Positions 1-10,389 of a stretch of 64,000 nt of DNA are shown here, one piece after another. How positions within the stretch are numbered: the first letter of the stretch is position 1; each line of letters opens with the position of its first letter. The position numbers and the translations under genes are program-made. Below the pieces are notes generated by a model. The model saw only the letters and a list, made by a program, of their open reading frames with translations. It did not search any database and had not been told where the DNA came from. Source of the DNA: Dillenia suffruticosa (taxonomy: Eukaryota; Streptophyta; Magnoliopsida; Dilleniales; Dilleniaceae); assembly GCA_033439265.1 (NCBI GenBank), contig JAVTVX010000004.1, forward strand, positions 14,211,701 to 14,275,700, read 5' to 3'.

Positions 1-894
1 CTAGACGCGCGATGCGCCCTTCACGCCCTGCCACGCGCCTAGCGCGGCTTGGCTCACGTGCGCGCGTGGCTCACGCGCCGCCATGCGTCTGCACGCGGCT
101 TGGCTCACGCGCGTCCAGTCACGGCGCGTTCTCAATCGTGAAGCTGAGTCAGCCGGGTTGGTCAACGGGTCAGGTTGACCTGACTATGGTAAGCGGGTCG
201 GGTCCAACCCTGACACGTGTCGGGTCGTGGGTCGGATCTTGACCCGTTCCGTCCCCGCTCGGTTCAGGACCGGCTCACGAGCCTACTGGACACGCTTCTG
301 CGCGCGTGTGTTGCACGCGTCAGCGGGTCTGGAGCTCTTCTTCCTTACCCGACGGGTCTGCAACTGGGTTTTTCGACCCGGTTCTCGAAAACCCATTTTC
401 GGCTAATTTTTTTACGACGATTTCTGCCGGAAAATATATTTGGACTTCCCAAAAATATTTCGAACTCATTTTTTTGAAAGATTCGAGCCCTAAATACGGC
501 GAATCATATATCCAAGTTTTGGCCCTCCGCGGCCTCGCCGGAAAACCCAGTTTCCGGCAACGAATCAATGCAAAATGCATATCAAAACGTAGATCAATGC
601 ACATGGAACACAAATTTATCATTTCTTTAGATTAAAAATCCCTCTACACGGATAGATCTAGGTTTTTAAGTTTTGGATACCTTTAGGGCCGAAAACTTTA
701 ACTTCAATTTTCGTGGCTTAAACATGCTCCAAAAATTCAGGAAAAAATATATTTAAAATCTACGTGACATGGGTAATGTCACGGTATATTCGAATTTACG
801 AAACTCATCCGTGATCCGAAACCCATTTTTGTAACCCCATATTTTTTATACCCAAAAATATTCCGAAAATTGTTTAATAAATCCAACCCTATAT
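1..894. other. No gene seen; probable interior of a minus-strand LTR element
   Basis: The first 350 bases are GC-rich with repeated CACGCGC and GGCTTGGCTCACG words; the rest drifts to AT-rich. Short open frames exist on both strands but match no family I know. The stretch lies on the internal side of a minus-strand primer-binding-site-like sequence at 895-904, so it may be the leader of an LTR retrotransposon. That is inference only. Confidence 0.3.
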
Positions 895-904
895 TCTGAT
901 ACCA
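895..904 (-). promoter_or_regulatory. tRNA-Met type primer binding site of a retrotransposon
   Basis: Read on the minus strand this is TGGTATCAGA, the usual start of the plant initiator tRNA-Met primer binding site. It follows an LTR-like end, CCAACA, with one base between. This places an LTR to the right (906 onward) and the element interior to the left. Confidence 0.5.
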
Positions 905-905
905 A

Positions 906-1220
906 TGTTGGATTTATATGCACATACACATGCGGAAGTGTACGAAAATTTTTGGAATCATAAAAGATTAGGGTTTTTGGGCATACCTTAAAAAGTAGAT
1001 TGCAAAAATTCGGGGAATCTCGAACCTCAATCAAATGACCTCGCCGTCGGGATGATAATCACGAAAGTCGAGCTATCACCACAGTACCATAACACCGTAA
1101 TCGAAATCCGGTGACAATTTCTTTTACAGAATTTTCTCCCTCTCTCTCAATTGTGCCTCCACAATTCTTTTGTGCAAAGAAGAAAAATTGTTGTTTTCCT
1201 AGGGTTTGCCCTAGTTTCCA
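906..1220 (-). mobile_element. 3' end of an LTR, probably Ty1/copia
   Basis: On the minus strand the segment ends in CCAACA directly before the primer binding site, as copia LTRs commonly do. The other LTR boundary is not visible: homology to a second repeat begins near 1221 and I see no target duplication. The class assignment rests on the terminal bases and primer site alone. Confidence 0.4.
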
Positions 1221-1497
1221 TATTGTAGGATCTAGAGAACCGGGATTCTCCATTGTAGATGGCGATAGCTACAGCCAATGATCGGCAGGCTGTAGCCAAG
1301 GCCGCCACTAGAGGTGACGGGGAAGGATGATGGCCCCAAATGAGGTCATTACTATGGTTTTCCACCGTTGACGCTGAGGCTTGCCTATAAGCAAAAGCTC
1401 ATAGGAGGCGTGGTTAGCAATGGCCCAAGAGGACCACAACTGTGATCCCACAACAGTTTTCACCATGGAAGTGGTAATAGTCATGGCTATCTCAATG
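1221..1497. repeat. Dispersed repeat, copy A
   Basis: This segment is clearly similar to 6961-7010 joined to 9674-9915. Shared words include GCCAATGATCGGCAG, AAATGAGG, CACCGTTGA and AAGTGGTAATAG. In the other copy a solo LTR sits inside the repeat, so this copy is the uninterrupted form. The repeat's own class is unknown; no long frame is shared. Confidence 0.65.
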
Positions 1498-2202
1498 AGT
1501 TAGAGATGTTAAACCGTGGGCTTTTCCCATGGCTAAGGACGTTTCTACACCAACTAGAGACGAAGAAAGGCCAACTTGATAGTAGGGAGTGATCTGCCAA
1601 GAAACAAACGTGGCGTCGGAGGTGATTGAGTCCTGTGTTATCTTTGCGTGTTATGCATCAAGGAAGAAGTGGTCATCCATTCACCTAACTTGCACGTAAT
1701 CACATTTCTTATCTCGTTCCGATCCTCACCGTCATTTCTTAACTCTTGCACCCTTGGCCACATCACAACCTTTTGAAGTCCTACAGATTTAATTCCTACG
1801 TAAGAATTTCCTAAGTTGAGAGCGTATATGGTAATTGGAAAGGATGTGTGATTCAAGTTTCATTATGCTAACTCTATTGTATTAATTGGTTGTATAACAT
1901 AATCCGGAAATCTTAACTTAACATTTCTCTTTGAGTTGTCACACACACTCGAGCACAAGTGTAATATTATTTTTTGAAAAGGTTGATTCTTGTCATGTCA
2001 TTGCTGCCCAAGAGTTCATGTTATATTTCATGCATTGCATTGTACATAGACTTTGTGGGTGTGTCGGCTTGAAAACTCTCACGAGATACCACTCATTCAC
2101 TCAGAATCACCTAGGGGTTTAAAGGCTTGTTACATATGCTAAATGCAACCACAATGCCTATGATAGTGAATTAAGATTTTTGTTTTTAGTTGATCTTAGT
2201 TT
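1498..2202. other. No gene seen; probably 3' non-coding part of a Ty3/gypsy element
   Basis: There is no open frame above 80 codons with recognisable content. The segment runs into a gypsy-type 3' signature at 2203-2240, so it may be the 3' untranslated region of that element. Confidence 0.3.
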
Positions 2203-2240
2203 TACTCAAGGATGAGTAAAAATCTTTACGTGGGGATATT
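2203..2240 (+). other. Ty3/gypsy (Tat/Athila-type) 3' signature and polypurine tract
   Basis: TACTCAAGGATGAGTAAAAA is followed by GTGGGGATATT and then TGAAG. A 'CTCAAGGA..AGTAAA' motif before a GTGGGG purine tract and a TG LTR start is typical of the 3' end of plant Tat/Athila elements. The LTR would begin near 2241. No pol sequence is attached here. Confidence 0.45.
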
Positions 2241-3074
2241 TGAAGTGCATGAAATATATGTATATGTTTATACCATTTTATTACTTAGACTTTCCCTCAA
2301 TTTTGTGTAATTTTCGAATAATTTTACTAGGTTTCCATTTATTTATTATTATCAATAAATTGGAATTGATCAAGCATGGATTGAAAGCCAGGAGGAATTG
2401 ACAGAGTGATACCCATTTCCTTCTCCCTCTCCCTCTACTTTTATAAAATTATTGAAAGCCAAGAGGAATCGAAAGCACAGACCGTATAAAATTATTCTCT
2501 TCTTTTTTCAATTCTTATATGATTTAGAAAGAGTGATACCCATTTCTTTCCCCCCTCTCTACTTTTCACTCCAACTAAACAAAAGAAAGTAATATCTATT
2601 TCTTTACCTTTCCCTCTTACCAAATAAAATAGAACAAAATGTATTTATTTCCATAAAATAAAGTAAATCTCCCCTTTCCCTTCCTCCTTCCCCTTCTTTT
2701 CTGTGAACCAAACTTTCCCTTAGGGATAATCTATATATATTGAATGCATAAAAGAGATTTGGCACGTGATTTGTATAATCAACTAAGAAATTTGTACTTT
2801 ATGTATTGTTTATAATTAAATCCTTATAAGTTGTATCAATATTATATAATAATAAGTTTGGTTTGACTAAAGAATGATTAAGATAATTTAGTAATTTGAT
2901 TGGCAACCCTGGGATTGATCTTTAGAACATAAGCCATGTAGGAAATACAATTGGAAGTCCTTGTGATGCTTCGTCTTATTTATTTTATTTATATTAGTTT
3001 ATATATTATAATTAGATAGTTAATTTGATATATAATTATAAAATTTATTTTTAAATATTATAAATAGGTAATAA
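2241..3074. other. AT-rich, no gene; possible LTR remnant
   Basis: Follows the gypsy 3' signature and may be a decayed LTR. It contains two copies of ATTGAAAGCCA(G/A)GAGGAAT about 65 bases apart, and three copies of GTGATACCCATTTC-like or related text in CT-rich surroundings. No coding sequence recognised. Confidence 0.35.
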
Positions 3075-3560
3075 TACTCGTGGAAATGATTTTTATTTCA
3101 TTACTTTATTATTTGAGCGATTTCTGCGCTTCTGAATTTTCACATCAATTCCCCAATCCCCAGCTATGCCCAGACTACTTGTTACATATTCTTGTTTAAG
3201 GAATGCCAGGCGGTTCCCATTTGATGTAGAGTCTTTTTTTAGGAATTTTGGTAGATTTTTTTTTTTCTCCCTAAGAGATTCAAGAATGTCTAACCGTGTT
3301 AACGGCTATTTATAAGATGGTTTAGCTACTAGGACATGGAACAAAATCAAAGACTACGTTATCTGCAAAATAACAAATGGAAAACAACATATAGATAAAG
3401 TACGGCCAATGAAAAATGTATATTGAAAAGAAGCACATGGGAAGTGTAGAGTGTGACGAACGGATCACAGAAATCTGTGCCTGTGTCCATCTTTCGAGCC
3501 AACATGACAACTGGATTCCTCCTTTTCCACCCCAACCCCAAATCTCATGCCATTATTATA
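3075..3560. repeat. Duplicated segment R, uninterrupted copy
   Basis: About 480 bases are repeated at 25628-25681 plus 28208-28692. Shared words include TTTGAGCGATT, GGCTATTTATAAGATGG and AATCTCATGCCATTA. In the right copy a CACTA element interrupts the sequence; here the matching site (3125-3127) is empty. It lies about 1.1 kb beyond the 3' end of the sulfotransferase gene. Its origin (gene flank or transposon) is unknown. Confidence 0.75.
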
Positions 3561-4364
3561 ATATTGCAAACGTTCTGCCAAGCACTTTCATCTGGGGACG
3601 ACCGCGGTTCAATTTGTACCGTGAATTGAATCGAAACTATTAATTCAAAAATTAAATTAGAATTGTCCTTTTGATTTCAATTCGAAAACCAAAATTGAAA
3701 CCGGGGACTTATAGCTCAGTTCAGATTTTTGAATTTTTTAAAAAATGAGAATCGAAACCAGGTAGGAAATTGGATCGGTATCTAAATCGAAACAAGAGCA
3801 AAATCTTTTAAGTAAAAATGATTTTTATTTTTACATAAAATCAAAATTACTTTAAAATTCGAATTAAAATTCATTGTTTTTGCACAAAGTCAAAATTATT
3901 TAAAATTTAAATTTTTTTATCGTTATGTTATAACAATGAATATGCACCGATCATCTTTGAAAGATTTTTTAGTTATAGAATGATGGAAAGAGTATTCAAA
4001 TAATTTTCTTATATTATCACAAATTGTTAAATAAATTTATGTAATTTTTGTCTCAATTGTGATGGTTGAACAAATATTTAATGAGAAAGGAAATATTTTG
4101 AATTAGACAAAATCATATATGACTCCAAGGAATATTTTGGATGAGACAAGATTATATATGACTCCTAAATTGCTTGAGGTACAGACCTATCTAGATTATT
4201 GGAGCGCTTTGCTCTTTTTCCCCTCGTTTGTAAAGATTTATTTTTACATCTATGTCAATTTTGTTCTTTATTTATCTTTGCTAATTCATTTTGAACGGTT
4301 ATTTTAGACTCAAATTTAGATCTTATTATCTCAAATAATCATTAAACCTAGCCCATGATGATGG

Positions 4365-4368
<4 letters not shown>
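3561..4368. other. AT-rich intergenic sequence, no gene seen
   Basis: Low-complexity AT-rich DNA with many short AAAATT words (for example TTCGAATTAAAATTC), downstream of the sulfotransferase gene. No convincing open frame or RNA gene. Confidence 0.5.

Positions 4369-4403
<35 letters not shown>
4369..4403. repeat. (GA)n microsatellite
   Basis: Uninterrupted GA dinucleotides for about 26 bases, continuing with one GC interruption. It lies 3' of the sulfotransferase gene. Confidence 0.9.
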
Positions 4404-4666
4404 GGGGGGACGCAACAAACGCCATAACTGGTCCTGCCACCCATTTGTTAATCACGTTGTGCAATCACTTATTTGGTCATGCTTGCGGGAAGAAGCCAAC
4501 TGAGCTAGGCTGTCTTCATCATGAAAATAGCTCTTGCTTCAACACTGCAATATCTTCAAACGGCCAAATCTAAAGCCCATGATGGTAACAAAACCACCTC
4601 ATTCATAAGGAGGAAAAAAAAAAAAAAAAGAACTTGCCACTGTAATTGAAGCAACTAGATACTTCA

Positions 4667-5662
4667 CTAGAGAGTCGCATCAAAGTTCAAGCGGGAACCC
4701 CTGAACTTGTCTTCCATGATCTTCTGAACACGTTCCACCATTGTAGGAGTCAGATAATTAGCCCAATCACCAACCTCCCCTTTCCTGAAAAATACGCTGT
4801 TTTTCAGTCCGAATGGCTTATTCCCGCTCTTGTTGGCCTCCAAGTCCTTCAAATTCTCAAAACTGCACAATCTCACTATTTCGTCAATCACACCCTTACT
4901 CTCTTCCTCTTCCGTAAAAGGAAACCCCAAGAAGTGAGCCAGCTTTTTCAAGTTGAAAACAATGTCATTCTTCAAATCCTCATACCTTAAAAATAAGACC
5001 TTGTTTGGCTTCTCCAAACTTGCATTCCAGTACCCGAGCGCATGATCCCAAAAGGGTCCAAACGCTTCAATCCCATTGCAAAACATCTCAAATGCATCCT
5101 CTATAGGAATCGGGTTATGAGCTTCGTTCTTGACCCTATCCTTAAATTGCCAGTGTGAAATGAACTGGTCCCAAGGGTTTCTACACATGTAGAAGATTTT
5201 GCTATTGGAATCAAGGATGGAACTAGGCAAGGCAGCATAAGGGGTGTGCGTTGAAAAGATTCTAGGACTTGGAAAATCATCCAGGTTAGGATTTTTGTTG
5301 TTCAAATAAATGTCAAACTCAAGAAATTTCACTAGTTGGTGGGGACTCAGTTTGACAAGAGGACTTTTAGAGAGATCTGCATAGCGCCGACGGTTTACTA
5401 TAGCAAAACTAAGAGCTTTTAACCAAGTAGTACCGGATTTTGGAATGGTTATGAGAAACAAATCTGAGTTTAGAGCTTTGAAGTGTGTCTGGAAATTGAT
5501 CATACCTCGAATGAGTTTTTCTGGACACAAAAAGTTTTTGTACCTGTAGAGGTAAAGACCATCCCAATCCTTCTCCGTATGGAGTGATTGGATGACCACT
5601 TCGCATTCTTTTGTGAAATCTTCACCTTCCATTGAAGGCGAATCCATCTTGGGGTTTTCCAT
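4667..5662 (-). CDS. Cytosolic sulfotransferase (plant SOT family)
   Basis: The gene encodes a 331-aa soluble protein expected to transfer the sulfuryl group of PAPS to hydroxyl groups of small acceptors such as flavonols, brassinosteroids or hydroxyjasmonate; the acceptor cannot be told from sequence. The PAPS 5'-phosphosulfate loop PKSGTTWL is at residues 74-81 (Lys75). A THTPY segment carries the expected catalytic His139. The 3'-phosphate site CRNPWDQFISHWQF is at 160-173 (Arg161, Ser169), and the C-terminal FRKGEVGDW at 292-300 matches the conserved RKGxxGDW motif. The usual CRNPKD is CRNPWD here, a possible subfamily difference. Length and lack of introns fit many plant SOT genes. The start ATG at 5660-5662 is the first in frame and lies 55 bases from a TATA box; a second in-frame ATG is five codons on. 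There is no signal peptide or membrane segment. It is the only intact ordinary host gene in the window. Confidence 0.93.
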   Translation of the reverse strand: MENPKMDSPSMEGEDFTKECEVVIQSLHTEKDWDGLYLYRYKNFLCPEKLIRGMINFQTHFKALNSDLFLITIPKSGTTWLKALSFAIVNRRRYADLSKSPLVKLSPHQLVKFLEFDIYLNNKNPNLDDFPSPRIFSTHTPYAALPSSILDSNSKIFYMCRNPWDQFISHWQFKDRVKNEAHNPIPIEDAFEMFCNGIEAFGPFWDHALGYWNASLEKPNKVLFLRYEDLKNDIVFNLKKLAHFLGFPFTEEEESKGVIDEIVRLCSFENLKDLEANKSGNKPFGLKNSVFFRKGEVGDWANYLTPTMVERVQKIMEDKFRGSRLNFDATL

Positions 5663-5716
5663 TTTCTCCTTTGGAAGAATTTTTCACGGAGTGCGTGAGC
5701 TGTTAGACCATGCTCA

Positions 5717-5723
5717 TTTTATA
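5717..5723 (-). promoter_or_regulatory. TATA box of the sulfotransferase gene
   Basis: The minus strand reads GGGGTATAAAATGAGC, a good plant TATA box, about 55 bases upstream of the start codon. Transcription would begin near 5690, giving a short leader. Confidence 0.6.
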
Positions 5724-5739
5724 CCCCAAAACTACCATT

Positions 5740-6690
5740 CCTAGTCAACGAATATTATTTAGTTATTTTTTCCCAGCTCTAATATTATAACTTTTATTTA
5801 TCAATGTCTTAAATAGATTGGTTTGTTAGGCCATCCGCAGAGGGAACGGAGGCAAGTGCAAGTGTCTCACCCTGCCCGAAATTAGTTTTTAAAAGAACTT
5901 TATGGTACAAAATTTTAAGAAATCATACCTTAATTGATGTTTGCCTCTAAAAATTGGCATCCAGCCTCAGAAAGTTATGATATGCACCGTAAAATTTTAA
6001 GAAAGAAGTTTCAAATATTATTTATGCCTCTAAAGTATTTCACTTGAAAAATAATTGAAGGCAACCAACTTCCTTCTAAACCTTTCATTTTAGTCCGACA
6101 TGGTATGTTTTCTTTTCTTTTTTGTACTCCTCACTCTCTTCCCTCCACCTATCTAAACCCTTTTTAGTTTTTGAATTTTTAATGCTTATATTTATTTATT
6201 TTAACATATATTTCTGCAATAATTTGGATTGAAAATATAAGTTTTTCTGAATCTACCCATATGATGAGTAAGTATTCTTCTTATCCCAAGTATTTGCACT
6301 TATTCACATAATGGTTATCCTTTATGTTCACTTTATAGAGGCTACTTAATTTTTATTTTTATTTTCTAAAAATTAGATCATTGTGTAAAAGCCTATTAAT
6401 CAATTTGTCAATTATTAAAATATTTTAATATTAGACTTTTTTAATACTGACAAGGACAAAATAAAATATTAATCTCTGTACTTTAATTTATGTGATTTAC
6501 CTTTCAGAATCATGGTTTATAGTATGTATTTTCATTCTAATCATAATTATTCTACTGTGTATCTGACTTTTTGAATGAATTAAACATAACGTCTCTAGGT
6601 TTTATTGTTTGTATCAGAAAATAGTTTAAATAAAAGAAATTGTTTGCTGGTTCGATTTTGAACCAACGGTCTCTAGAATCTGACCATCCC
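5740..6690. other. AT-rich upstream region of the sulfotransferase gene, no gene seen
   Basis: No open frame with recognisable content. It would hold upstream promoter sequence of the sulfotransferase. A segment at 5860-6060 contains repeated 'AAAATTTTAAGAAA' and 'TGCCTCTAAA' words, possibly an old transposon remnant. Confidence 0.4.
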
Positions 6691-6960
6691 ATTAGAGATA
6701 ATGATGGCTGGTGGTGGTGGCTTCTATTGCCACCACTGCTTCGGCCACCGGTGGAGCAGCAATCAAAGACCCAGGATCAATTATAGATACAAAGAACTTC
6801 CAAAAGGCGGGGGTGGCAACTTCGGCAAGATATGGCAGATTGTGCCCAGAACCACAACCATCACAGCAGATGGCGAAGTGGACTGGTAGGCACAATTATG
6901 GCCACCATGGCCTTTTTCCACCCTGGTTGGAGCGGCATTCGTTGCCTTTGTGTTCGATTC
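6691..6960 (+). other. GC-balanced segment with open frame, not recognised
   Basis: A frame rich in Ala, Gly and Thr stays open here and is less AT-rich than its surroundings. It runs straight into the repeat copy B and the LTR, and I recognise no domain. It may be coding remnant of an unidentified element. Confidence 0.25.
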
Positions 6961-7010
6961 TAGTTGTAGGATCTAAAGAAGCGGAGTTCCCCATCACAAA
7001 TGGCAATAAC

Positions 7011-9673
7011 TGTAATACCGAAAAAAAAAAAAAAAAAAAAAGAGGAAGGAAACGCAGCGTTTTGGACCAAAACGCTACGCTTTCCCCAAGAGTGAAATTA
7101 GGGCAAAAAGCCCTAATTTCTCTCTCTCTTCCTTCCGTCTCTCTCTCCTGAATCCCTCTCTCCTGTCGCCTCTCCGCCACCACCTCCACCATCTCCGTCG
7201 TCCTTTGCCCCTTCTATCCACCGCTCACCGTCTCTTTCTCCATCGCTCTGTCTCTATCATCTCTCTCTCTCTCTCTGTCACTCTCGCACTCTCTGTCTCT
7301 CTGCCTCTCGAACTCTCTCTCTCCTTCACACACTTTCTCTCCCACAGCCGCGCCCGATTCACCGCCGCCAACACCCAGCCGCCGCTGCTCCTTCCTTCAC
7401 GCGAGCGTGCCATAGCCGCCTCACCTTCCTCCCGTGAGCACTGCCCCTTCGCGAGCATGACTGCAGCTCCTCCGCCGCAGCGCGATCTCTCCTGTGCGAA
7501 CTCGAGCACTCCCTTGCGCGATCTCCCGCGAGCAGCGCGCGATCTCCCCCGAGCAGCGCGCAACCCAGCGCGAACCCGCGCGACCTAGCACGTGCCAGCG
7601 TGACCCCAGCGCGAGCCAGCGCGCGAACCCAGCGCCAGCCAACGCGCGACCCCAGCACGAGCACGTGGGACCCCAGCACGAGCGCAAGCGTGCTCTAGCA
7701 CGCGACCCACTGTGGCCTGCGAAGCCCTCTGCGGCCAGCAAGTCGGGCTGCGAGCCTGCGAGCCCACCAGCGGGCCAGCCCACCAGCCCGCCGGCCCATG
7801 AGCCCGTGACGGCCCGCGAGCCCGCGACCGGCTTTCCCCTTCGAGAGCTCACCTGCATCTTCACTGCAGGTAACGACTATGATTTGGTTGAAATTCTAGG
7901 GTTTGGTATTAGAAATTTAGTTGCTAATATATTTCAAATTTGAAAAGATTATAGGAGTTCGGATCGAGTTGTAGGTGCACGGACGCTAGGGCTGCAAGCT
8001 ACGGAAACCATAGGTGAGGAAAATTTAAATCCTTTCGATAAATTGAGTGAATTTAGTGTAAGAGGTCTTGTATATGTTTAGGATGTATGTTAGATTCGAT
8101 TAGAATGTATTTTCTGATATTTGATATGTGATTTATAAGGTTTCGTCTAAATTCGACATGAATTTAGGTTGATCAATACAAAAGAAACATGTTTGATGAA
8201 ATTAGAAACTTGTTGAGTCATTAGAATAAATTTCTTTGGAATTTGAATTGAAATTGTGAATTATTGGTCTAGGTTGACTTTTTTGGAGCTTGAAAGGAGA
8301 TTTCTTGAGTATCGATAGGGCATAGGGAGTGGATACCCTCCTTAGAAGGTGAGTGGATGGTTCATTGTATTCATGAATGAGAAACCTGTTTTAAAATTAC
8401 TTTATAAATGATTTTTGAAAGATTTTACGTGATTTATGCAAACTGTTTTGTGACTGTGGGCTATCTGAACTAAATTATAAAGTATAAATGCATCCATTGT
8501 GTTTAAAAATGATTCCGTGCCATATGTTATTTGATATTGCTCTATGAATTGATTTGGCATGAGATTGTTGATTATTTGATGGAAAATTATGGCACATTGC
8601 TTGTGAACTGGATTGGTTTAGAAATGAAGGGTGTCGCAGATTACTATAGTCATATTCCCATCACGGAGTGACCCGACGGGGTGGCGTGGTCTGGGGTTTG
8701 GATGTGCAGGGGAGTTAGACGTCCCTCTCTCTGCCGAAGTCGTACTATATCTGGTGCACCCCGGTGAGGTACGAGCCAACGACAAGGTAGGGGGTTTGTT
8801 TTGAGACCTTGGATAGAAAAACTCTTAGCGGGATTTCGTCTGGGTTTGGCCGCCCTAAGACGGAAGTGTTTTTCGATGGAACCCCAAGATTTTCTGAAAT
8901 GATAATTGATATGGATACATATTTTGTAAATTGTGATTTATTGAAATGTTTTATGCATATGAACTGTTATTTATGAGATATGCTTTGACTGCCCCACATT
9001 TACTCCTTATTTATGAACACAATCACACCATTGCACTCCACTCACTGAGTATTTCCCAATACTCACCCCTCTCTTTAACATTTTTTAGAGAAAGTTTAGG
9101 TCTGTTGCAGAAATTGGGGCTTGGGAAGGTTTATCTGCTGTTTTGTATATGTATGATAGTGATGTAAGATTATTTTAGTTTATTTGAAATCCATGGAAGG
9201 GAAGACTTGTTTACTTTCTTTTAAATTCTATTTTTGGTAAAACTTATTGTTTGAATGGGACATTTGGTTCGAAGTGTTGAATTTTGATACTTTCTTTTGA
9301 TTTTACGAAGTTTTGTACATCTCATACTGTTTGGACTTTACTGAGGCTGGTTTGTTTTCTCAGACAAGTGTCAGTAAAATCCTACGACTATGATTTGGGA
9401 CTTCATCTGTTTTGATTTTGAAATATCCTTGAAGTGGCTGGGATGGTCATATTACATGTGTGCATGTACAGGAACCCCCTCCCCATTTGTGCTGATGTGG
9501 GCTTGTCTGTACTAGGATGGACCGGATGGGTCCTTTATATGTGTATTGTATTTGGAAAAAATATTGTACAGTTGGTTAGCCTTGCGGAGTCTCGGTATAT
9601 GGGGAGGTTCTGCCCGTATACCAAGACAACGCGGCGGTTGTCGCGTGGTCGATCCGAGGATCGGGGTGTGACA
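7011..9673. mobile_element. Solo LTR 1, Ty3/gypsy-type
   Basis: The 2,663-bp unit begins TGTAATACC and ends GGGTGTGACA (TGT...ACA). It is flanked by a perfect 5-bp duplication, ATAAC (7006-7010 and 9674-9678). No primer binding site, gag or pol is attached, so it is a solo LTR left by recombination. It shows an internal CT-rich then GC-rich block (7085-7870) and the segment CACTCACTGAGTATTTCCCA near 9038, familiar from plant gypsy LTRs. It is closely similar to 10390-12819. The transcription direction is not certain. Confidence 0.85.
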
Positions 9674-9915
9674 ATAACTATAGCCAATGATCGGCAGACT
9701 GTAGCCAAGGCCGCAGCTATAGGCAACGAGGAAGGGTGGTGGCCCTAAATGAGGACATTATTGTTGTTTTTCACCGTTGATGGCGATGCTCGCCTACGTG
9801 CAAAAGCTCATGGGAGGCGAGTTTCCACCATAAGTAATGGTCAAGGGGCACGAATGTAAGCCTCACGATCATATTCACCATGAAAGTGGTAATAGCCTTG
9901 GTCATCTCTCTCCCC
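9674..9915. repeat. Dispersed repeat copy B, right part
   Basis: Together with 6961-7010 this matches copy A at 1221-1497. The solo LTR inserted between the two parts; removing it and one ATAAC joins the repeat as in copy A. Confidence 0.65.
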
Positions 9916-10384
9916 AGTGAGGGAGAGAGGGTCAGCAGCTCATATGGTTGCTAAGTTAGCACTGAGAGAGGCTTCCACCTCTTTGTAATTCAGCCTAGGG
10001 CTGGGTAAGCTACCCATGTGGTTGCTGAGTCAGCGGAGGTTGCTAGGTCAACAATCTACATGGTTGCTCACTCACTTCATGTGCTGACACAACATGGCTG
10101 ACAATTTTAAAAATAAAAAATAAAAAATAAATTTAATTTCCGGTGATCGGCCTGATGATAACCTAAATAATAGAGCACTTAGGAGCTAAACTAGTTTCCC
10201 TAATCTTTTCAATTTGTAAAGTAGGCACGACCTATTCCACTTCTGCCCTCTTTAACATCATTTCAAAGAAGACAAAATAAATGCATAATTTTATTTTGGG
10301 TGGTCCAATTATGTTTCTTGGAAAAAAAAAGATTTTAAGATACTTCAATAATTAAAAAGATTTTTGCATTGACAATGACTCATT
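9916..10384. other. No gene seen between the two solo LTRs
   Basis: Contains repeated 'GGTTGCT(A/G)AGT' and 'CACATGGTTGCT' type words but no recognisable coding sequence or RNA. Confidence 0.4.
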
Positions 10385-10389
10385 GCCAA

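Noticed and set aside
7205-7943. Overlapping Ser/Arg-rich frames in the solo LTR (also 10437-11075 in the second LTR)
   Set aside because: CT- and GC-rich composition gives open frames on both strands. The homologous part of the other LTR does not conserve a frame because of indels.
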